Source of the DNA: COMBO-56-21 sp038852315 | GTDB lineage: Archaea; Thermoplasmatota; Thermoplasmata; UBA10834 | Assembly (NCBI GenBank): GCA_038852315.1 | Contig: JAWCKF010000012.1 | Coordinates: 1 to 47,636, forward strand | Reading direction: 5' to 3' | DNA length: 47,636 nt | Part shown: positions 42,689 through 47,636 of the stretch, in pieces | Numbering within the stretch: position 1 is the stretch's first letter | Layout: each line of letters opens with the position of its first letter | Translations under genes and position numbers: made by a program | The notes under the pieces: model-generated | What the model was told of the DNA's origin: nothing | Seen by the model: only the letters and a program-made list of their open reading frames with translations | Database searches by the model: none

Positions 42689-44164
42689 ATGGCCAACGCA
42701 ATCCGCGTCAGACGCAAGCGGGAGATCCTCAGCCGTGACGACGTCGAGAGGATACACCTCGCCGCCCTGGACATACTCGATGGCACGGGCATCGCAGTTC
42801 ATAGCAGAAAAGCGCGGAAGCTTCTCCGTGAAGGTGGCTGCGAAGTCAACGAAAAAAGTGCATTGGTCCGCATACCTCAGAACCTTGTCGTCGAGTGCGC
42901 ACGCAAGAACAACCGCGCGGTGGTTTTCTGCGGCAGGACGAAGAGGCACGACGCGCGTCTGGACTTCGAACACACTTACGTCTGCAGCGACGGGAACGGC
43001 ACCGAAGCCGTTGATCTCGAAACGCGCTCACGAAGGCCCTCCAGGAAATCTGATGTTGCCATGAGCGCCCTCGTCTCCGATGCCCTGAAGGGGCACGCCA
43101 TCAACTGGCCGAACGTCACCTCTCAGGACGTGCCACAGGGCACTAGGCACATACACGATCTGCAAGCCTCTCTCGAGAACACGGAGAAACACATCACGAT
43201 TGCCACCAACACCACCGCATGGGAGGCGGAGGACGTCCTCGATATCGCAGCGGCGGCGGCTGGCGGCGCTGATGAGCTCAGGAGGAGGCCGCTGATATCA
43301 TCCATACACACCAGCTTCTCACCCCTGCAGATCGAAGGAGAGTCGCTAGATGCCGGCCTGGTGATGGCGGATGCCGGGATACCGATATGCTTCTATGTGA
43401 TGCCAGGGCCGGGGTCGACGGGGCCCGCAACCCTGGCAGGTTCCGTCGCACTCGCCGTCGCAGAGACGCTCGCGGGCAACACGATATTCCAGCTTCACAG
43501 GCCTGGGACGGCCTTCGTGTTCAGCTGCGGCATCGCGAACCTGGACATGAAGACTTCTACCCGTGCTGGTGGAGGTCCGGAGCACGGGCTCACATCTGCG
43601 GCCTACGCCCAGATGGCCCACTACTACGGCTTCCCTGCGCTCGTGGGGGGCTTCGTGACCACCGCGAAGGAGCCGGACGAACAGGCCGCATATGAGAAGT
43701 TCGCCAGCGCCGTCAGCCCGATACTCGCGGGAGCAGACATGATAGCTGGCATAGGACTGCTCGAGGACTGCAGGACGCTATGGCTCGAGCAGCTGGTCAT
43801 CGACGACGAGATTGCCAGGATTATTGCGAGGATCGCCGAGGGCATCGTAGTGGACGAGGAGACTGTCGCACTCGACGTGATAACCAGAGTCGGTGTGGGC
43901 AGAGACTACCTGGGGCAGAGACACACGATGGAGCACTTCAGGAGGGAGCACTTCATGCCTGTCGTCTCCGACAGGACCTCGTACGACACGTGGAAAGCCA
44001 AGGGATCGAGGAGCATTCTGGAGAGAGCCCGGGATGAGGTCCGCAGGATATTGAGGGAGCACTCGGTCGAGCCTGTCAGGTCCGAGGTCGGCGAGGTCTG
44101 CCAGCGGCTCTTGCGCAGGCGCACAGGACAGAGCGCGGGACGAGCTACTCCTTCACGGTCGTGA
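42689..44164 (+). CDS. Second MttB-family methyltransferase, no pyrrolysine
   Basis: From ATG 42689 (GAGGGAGAAGGGA upstream) the product has 491 residues and no in-frame amber codon. The frame is open to 42566, but the extra 41 residues do not match the paralogue. It aligns with the preceding gene along its whole length (IHDLQASLENTEKHI, VMPGPGSTGPATL, LLEDCRTLWLEQLVIDDEI), yet differs at many positions. This suggests duplication and a second substrate with one shared corrinoid protein. Its 3' end overlaps the convergent Lrp gene by 20 bases. Confidence 0.9.
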   Translation: MANAIRVRRKREILSRDDVERIHLAALDILDGTGIAVHSRKARKLLREGGCEVNEKSALVRIPQNLVVECARKNNRAVVFCGRTKRHDARLDFEHTYVCSDGNGTEAVDLETRSRRPSRKSDVAMSALVSDALKGHAINWPNVTSQDVPQGTRHIHDLQASLENTEKHITIATNTTAWEAEDVLDIAAAAAGGADELRRRPLISSIHTSFSPLQIEGESLDAGLVMADAGIPICFYVMPGPGSTGPATLAGSVALAVAETLAGNTIFQLHRPGTAFVFSCGIANLDMKTSTRAGGGPEHGLTSAAYAQMAHYYGFPALVGGFVTTAKEPDEQAAYEKFASAVSPILAGADMIAGIGLLEDCRTLWLEQLVIDDEIARIIARIAEGIVVDEETVALDVITRVGVGRDYLGQRHTMEHFRREHFMPVVSDRTSYDTWKAKGSRSILERARDEVRRILREHSVEPVRSEVGEVCQRLLRRRTGQSAGRATPSRS

Positions 44165-44582
44165 ACACCGCGCATGTGAGCGTCCGGGCGACGCCCTTGA
44201 TGTCTCTGAGCCTGTCTATCACGAGCTTGCCTATCTCCTCCATGCTCGCCCCTCTGACCTTCAGGAGCATGTCGTACTCGCCCGAGATCATGTGGACCTC
44301 GAAGATGCCATCCAGGAGAGCGATCTCCTCGGCGGTGTCTCGCTGGGACACGCCCTTCTCCGGCTCGAACTGGACGAGCACGAACGCCGTCACACCGAGG
44401 CCGAGCTGCGCGTAATCCGGGACGGCGGTGTACTTCCTTATCACGCCCCGCTCCTCCATCTTCACTATCCTGTCATGGACAGTGGCCCGAGGCATGTCCA
44501 GCTCCCTCGCTATGGCCTTCGTGGTCTTCCTCGAGTCCTTCATCAGCTCTTCCAATATCAGAATGTCCTTCTCGTCAAGCAT
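44145..44582 (-). CDS. Lrp/AsnC-family transcriptional regulator
   Basis: The protein has 145 residues. The helix-turn-helix is at about 4-50 (LDEKDILILEEL, TTKAIARELDMPRATVHDRI), followed by a ligand-binding RAM domain at about 65-140 with the usual SGEYDMLLKVRG. These proteins form octamers or dimers and sense amino acids. A TATA-like AATTTATAG near 44607-44615 puts the transcription start about 4 bases before the ATG. It is divergent from the asparagine synthetase-like gene, the arrangement of asnC and asnA in enteric bacteria. Confidence 0.92.
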   Translation of the reverse strand: MLDEKDILILEELMKDSRKTTKAIARELDMPRATVHDRIVKMEERGVIRKYTAVPDYAQLGLGVTAFVLVQFEPEKGVSQRDTAEEIALLDGIFEVHMISGEYDMLLKVRGASMEEIGKLVIDRLRDIKGVARTLTCAVFTTVKE

Positions 44583-44637
44583 CTTCCGTCATAATGCCGA
44601 TATCGCTATAAATTTATTGCCTCTGTATCGGAATCTA

Positions 44638-44652
44638 GACGGATAGTCCGTC
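44638..44652. promoter_or_regulatory. Perfect 15-bp palindrome in the Lrp/asparagine synthetase gap
   Basis: GACGGATAGTCCGTC has 6-base arms around TAG. It lies between the divergent Lrp gene and the synthetase gene, just upstream of the latter's likely TATA region (GAAATACC, about 44665-44672). Lrp-family proteins bind such short dyads, so it is a candidate site for the neighbour's product. Chance cannot be excluded for a single copy. Confidence 0.45.
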
Positions 44653-44703
44653 GAAATGATGAAATACCGGCCGCGGCCTGCGGCCTTACTCGGACGGTGA
44701 AGC

Positions 44704-45624
44704 ATGGAGAAGGCAGTCCAGCACATCAGGTCCGAGACTCTGAAGCACATACTCAGGGTCCAGAGCGCTGCGATAAAGGCCATCCACGACTACATGTACG
44801 AGCAGGGCGTAGTGCAGGCCATGCCCGTGATACTCTCCCCTGAGACGGACCCGCTAAACCACCCCCACTTCGACGCCTGTGTCAGCTACTACGGCAGGAA
44901 GCTACACCTGACCAAGAGCATGATACTGCACAAGCAGCTCTCGCTCCTCAACGACGGAGTGGACAAGATCTACTTCATGTCGCCCAACGTCAGGCTCGAG
45001 GAGGCCAAGCTGAGGGAGAGCGGGAGGCACCTCTTCGAGTTCACACAGGTCGACATTGAATTCAGGGACAAGACGAAAGAGGACTTCATCAAGTTCGTCG
45101 ACGGCTTGCTCGTCCACATCATCAGGTTCGTCAAGGAGACCTGCGCGGCCGACCTAGAAGCTCTGGACAGGAGGCTGTCGGTCCCCGAGCTGCCGCTGAA
45201 GGTGTACGAGTCCGAGGACCTGAGGAGGGAGCACGGGGAGCATTTCGAGAAGGTTGCCTCCGAGAGGGCCAAGGACCCCTTCTGGATCCTGAACTTCCGG
45301 CGCGAGTTCTACGACCGCGAGGACAAGCAGAGGCGTGGTTACTACCACAACTACGACGTGATATGGCCCGAGGGGTTCGGTGAGGCCCTCTCGGGCGGAG
45401 AGAGGGAGTACGAGTACGAGGAGATCGTCCGGAAGATGGCCGAGAGGAAGACGAACCCAGAGGCCTTCAGGACCTACCTCGAGGTTGCCAAGATGGGCAT
45501 GATTCCCAGGACCGTCGGCGGAGGGCTCGGCATCGAGAGGATGGTCAGGTACCTCACCGGCCGTAGGCACATCAGAGACGTCACGATATTCCCAAGGGTC
45601 CCGGGCGAGGACATCGTCTTCTAG
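44704..45624 (+). CDS. Archaeal asparagine synthetase A-like (AsnRS-related) protein
   Basis: The protein has 306 residues. It is the catalytic core of a class II Asx-tRNA synthetase without the N-terminal anticodon-binding domain: motif 2 appears as the FEFTQVDIEF region and motif 3 as GGGLGIERMVRYLTG. This is the layout of the archaeal asparagine synthetase (AS-AR) that makes asparagine from aspartate, ammonia and ATP. GGTGA lies 5 bases before ATG 44704. Placement beside an AsnC-type regulator and threonine genes supports a biosynthetic role. Its TAG stop shares the CTAG at 45621-45624 with the thrB stop on the other strand. Confidence 0.88.
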   Translation: MEKAVQHIRSETLKHILRVQSAAIKAIHDYMYEQGVVQAMPVILSPETDPLNHPHFDACVSYYGRKLHLTKSMILHKQLSLLNDGVDKIYFMSPNVRLEEAKLRESGRHLFEFTQVDIEFRDKTKEDFIKFVDGLLVHIIRFVKETCAADLEALDRRLSVPELPLKVYESEDLRREHGEHFEKVASERAKDPFWILNFRREFYDREDKQRRGYYHNYDVIWPEGFGEALSGGEREYEYEEIVRKMAERKTNPEAFRTYLEVAKMGMIPRTVGGGLGIERMVRYLTGRRHIRDVTIFPRVPGEDIVF

Positions 45625-46544
45625 CGCACGACCTCGACCTTCGCGCCCAATCCTGGTACGGTGACGAACGTCTCGCACCTGAGCCCGGCGGCGCGTCTGA
45701 AGGCCTCGGACATGGCTCTCTGTATCTTCCGGGCATTTGCCTCGGCGATGGCAAACACGGCAGGACCCGAGCCGCCTATGGACACGCCCAGTGCGCCGGC
45801 AGCTAGGGCACTCTTCTTGACCTCCTCGAACCCCGGTATCAGGGACTGCCTGTATGGCACGGCGAGATTGTCGTCAAGGTGAACGCCCATGGATCTGATA
45901 TCCCGCTTCATGACCGCGTGCACCATCCCCGACGCGAGAGCGATGTTCCGGACAGCGCTCTCAATCGGCACGTGACCGGGCAGTATCTCCCTCGCTCTCC
46001 TGGTCTCCACCGATATCTCAGGTAGGGCGACGATTATCTTGAAGCTGGGCGGACGCAGGCGGATGACTCTTCTTGTGCTGTGGTCCGAGACGACTGTGAA
46101 CCCTCCGTACAGCGCAGCAGCGACATTGTCGAAATGTCTGGAACCTGAGACGAGTTCCTCCCCCATGGCCGCGGCCTCGAGGATGACCTCCTTGCTTTGC
46201 ACGCCCAGCAGGACGGCCATCGCAAGTGCGCCACCTGCTGACGAGGCTGCGCTGCTGCCCAGACCGCTCCCCGGCCTTATCCCCTTCCGCACGCTCATGC
46301 AGAAGCCCGCGTCTGGGAAGCCGCAAAGCTCCGCGAGCCGCATGGCAGAATAGGATGCTGTGTTTTTCGCTGGATCGGATGGAACGGGATATCCTCCGAG
46401 CACCTTGAGTTCCCTCCGACCTTCCGGGGCCTTCCTTATCGAGACGACGTCTGAGGGCGACTCCAAGCATATCCCGAAACAGTCGAAGCCAGGTCCGAAA
46501 TTCGCGATCGTTGCTGGCGAGCGGACAACGACTCTGTCGCGCAT
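45621..46544 (-). CDS. thrB: Homoserine kinase (GHMP family)
   Basis: From ATG 46544 the product has 307 residues, normal for ThrB. The frame extends 17 codons further, but the predicted transcription start (about 46558) and GGGAGAG upstream favour 46544. SPATIANFGPGFDCFG near the N-terminus and the ATP-binding PGSGLGSSAASSAGG (about 92-106) are GHMP signatures, and GGSGPAVFAIA is the third motif. It phosphorylates homoserine for the threonine synthase encoded divergently. The promoter sits inside an inverted repeat. Confidence 0.94.
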   Translation of the reverse strand: MRDRVVVRSPATIANFGPGFDCFGICLESPSDVVSIRKAPEGRRELKVLGGYPVPSDPAKNTASYSAMRLAELCGFPDAGFCMSVRKGIRPGSGLGSSAASSAGGALAMAVLLGVQSKEVILEAAAMGEELVSGSRHFDNVAAALYGGFTVVSDHSTRRVIRLRPPSFKIIVALPEISVETRRAREILPGHVPIESAVRNIALASGMVHAVMKRDIRSMGVHLDDNLAVPYRQSLIPGFEEVKKSALAAGALGVSIGGSGPAVFAIAEANARKIQRAMSEAFRRAAGLRCETFVTVPGLGAKVEVVR

Positions 46545-46570
46545 CTGCTCTCCCGAAGGACTTGGGATGG

Positions 46571-46596
46571 GATGCTCGGATATTAATCTGAGCATC
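46571..46596. promoter_or_regulatory. Inverted repeat flanking the thrB TATA box
   Basis: GATGCTC (46571-46577) and GAGCATC (46590-46596) are perfect 7-base arms 12 bases apart. Between them lies GATATTAATC, whose minus strand gives the TATA-like sequence for thrB. A protein bound to both arms would cover the TATA box, so this is a candidate operator controlling thrB. It is unlike the palindrome at 44638, so a different regulator may be involved. Confidence 0.55.
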
Positions 46597-46734
46597 GGGG
46601 CAGTCCTTGGACAGTCTTGTGCACCAGGTGCCCTGCCAGGATGGCACTCAGGCCGGCTCCCTACACCATCCAGGTGCTAGAAGGAATTATATTCCCCCGG
46701 GACATAGTGGGCGCAACCTGTGGGGACTGCCATC

Positions 46735-47636
46735 TTGTCTCGTTACGAGCTCAGGTGCATAGAGTGCGGGAGGCGATACGAAGACTCGCGGCCCATCTAC
46801 TCGTGCGCGGCCTGCGGAAACCTCCTGGAGGTCAAGCTGGACATCGAGTCCTCAAGAGAGGCTCTTGCGACAGCCGGCCATCTGTCGAGGCCGCTCGGCG
46901 TGTGGAGATACAGGGAACTCATACCTGTAGGCAAGGATTCCCGGCTATTCACTCTGCGTGAGGGCGGGACGCCGCTGCTGCGCTGCAAGCGGCTAGCTGA
47001 CGAGCTGGGCATGAAGAGCCTGTGGCTGAAGTTCGACGGGACCAACCCTACTGGGTCGTTCAAGGACAGGGGCATGACCGTGGGAATCACTAAGGCGGTG
47101 GAGCTCGGCATGCGCGTGGTGACCTGCGCATCGACCGGCAACACGTCGGCTTCCTTGTCTGCGTACGCCGCGCTGGCCGGCCTGAAGTGCATCGTCCTCA
47201 TACCTGAGGGCAAGGTCGCTCTCGGGAAGCTCGCCCAGGCGATGATGCACGGCGCGATGGTCGTGACGGTGAGGGGGAACTTCGACGAGGCCTTGGATAT
47301 GGTCATGAGGTCATCCGAGAGCCTGGGCTTGTATGTGCTCAACTCGGTCAACCCGTTCAGAATCGTGGTCAAGCAGAAGGCGGCGTACGAGATATGCGAT
47401 CAGCTGGGCGGCAGAAGCCCGCATTACTTGTACATCCCCGTAGGCAACGGAGGGAACTCGGCGGCCTACTGGAAGGGGTTCTCTGAGTACGAGGCGCTGG
47501 GAATGGTCCCAGGCCATCCAATCGTGCGCGGCATCCAGGCGGAGGGCGCAGCGCCCATCGCAGACATGTTCAAGAACGACAGGCGCGAGATCGTCCCCGT
47601 GAAGAGGCCTGAGACAGTAGCGACCGCGATAAGGAT
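46735..47636 (+). CDS. thrC: Threonine synthase, C-terminus beyond the window
   Basis: The visible 300 residues start with a small zinc-ribbon-like segment (CIECG ... CAACG), as in archaeal ThrC, and continue with the PLP domain. GTNPTGSFKDRGM holds the PLP lysine, STGNTSASLSAYAA is the Asn loop and PVGNGGNS the phosphate-binding loop. It converts O-phosphohomoserine to threonine. The start is TTG 46735 behind GGGGA. GTG 46720 is the alternative, since AATTATATT at 46684-46692 would put a leaderless start close to it. It is divergent from thrB. Confidence 0.92.
   Translation, partial: MSRYELRCIECGRRYEDSRPIYSCAACGNLLEVKLDIESSREALATAGHLSRPLGVWRYRELIPVGKDSRLFTLREGGTPLLRCKRLADELGMKSLWLKFDGTNPTGSFKDRGMTVGITKAVELGMRVVTCASTGNTSASLSAYAALAGLKCIVLIPEGKVALGKLAQAMMHGAMVVTVRGNFDEALDMVMRSSESLGLYVLNSVNPFRIVVKQKAAYEICDQLGGRSPHYLYIPVGNGGNSAAYWKGFSEYEALGMVPGHPIVRGIQAEGAAPIADMFKNDRREIVPVKRPETVATAIR

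Noticed and set aside
1..47636. CRISPR arrays, insertion sequences and rRNA genes.
   Set aside because: No regularly spaced identical repeats with unique spacers, no transposase and no rRNA-like sequence were seen. The only clustered repeats are the AAGTTTCC sites and the 92-bp pair.

Overview
The window reads as high-GC archaeal chromosome. The evidence is: TATA-type promoters placed about 25 bases before many starts, including several apparently leaderless GTG or ATG starts; an archaeal-type Rqc2/NEMF protein; a short asparaginyl-tRNA-synthetase-like asparagine synthetase; FtsZ; a DtxR-FeoA/FeoB iron operon; and N-glycosylation sequons on large surface proteins. The gene mix (indolepyruvate oxidoreductase, a giant secreted subtilisin, peptide-type ABC parts, corrinoid methyltransferases, no methanogenesis genes in view) suits a peptide-fermenting, non-methanogenic archaeon, perhaps of the Thermoplasmatota. 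The phylum is inference.

Region 1 (1-3253) is accessory DNA next to a tRNA-Arg gene. A minus-strand operon holds a winged-helix-like DNA-binding protein, a small membrane protein and a string of tiny cysteine-rich proteins joined by ATGA stop/start overlaps. One of these is broken by a 4-base tandem duplication. Upstream of the DNA-binding protein lie copies of AAGTTTCC, three of them at exact 11-bp spacing. A diverged 92-bp direct repeat reaches into the tRNA 3' end, as an integration scar would.

Region 2 (3297-14643) is metabolic core: leuCD-type isomerase with a 34-residue membrane protein, iorAB, tRNA-Val, a UbiA prenyltransferase with a radical SAM/SPASM protein, the iron-uptake operon behind a perfect DtxR-type palindrome, and ftsZ.

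Region 3 (14799-25941) holds a DASS-family carboxylate transporter with a class A beta-lactamase-like hydrolase, a 1999-residue subtilase on a glycan-decorated coiled-coil stalk, tRNA-Thr, and a single-chain DppB-DppC permease whose coupling loops look eroded.

Region 4 (25983-34034) has aRqcH, endonuclease IV, a CoA-transferase/GNAT fusion, a tiny zinc ribbon, a small acidic protein, and a GlcD/GlcF-like oxidoreductase pair.

Region 5 (34196-44164) pairs a membrane-anchored family 5 solute-binding protein and two permeases, one with two PKD-like domains inserted outside the membrane, with a pyrrolysine-free MttB-type methyl-transfer cassette (methyltransferase to a pterin, corrinoid protein, two MttB paralogues). 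The corrinoid gene has a possibly structured leader.

Region 6 (44145-47636) is aspartate-family amino acid synthesis: an Lrp/AsnC regulator divergent from the asparagine synthetase-like gene, homoserine kinase, and threonine synthase running off the window. Two inverted repeats in the promoters are candidate operators.
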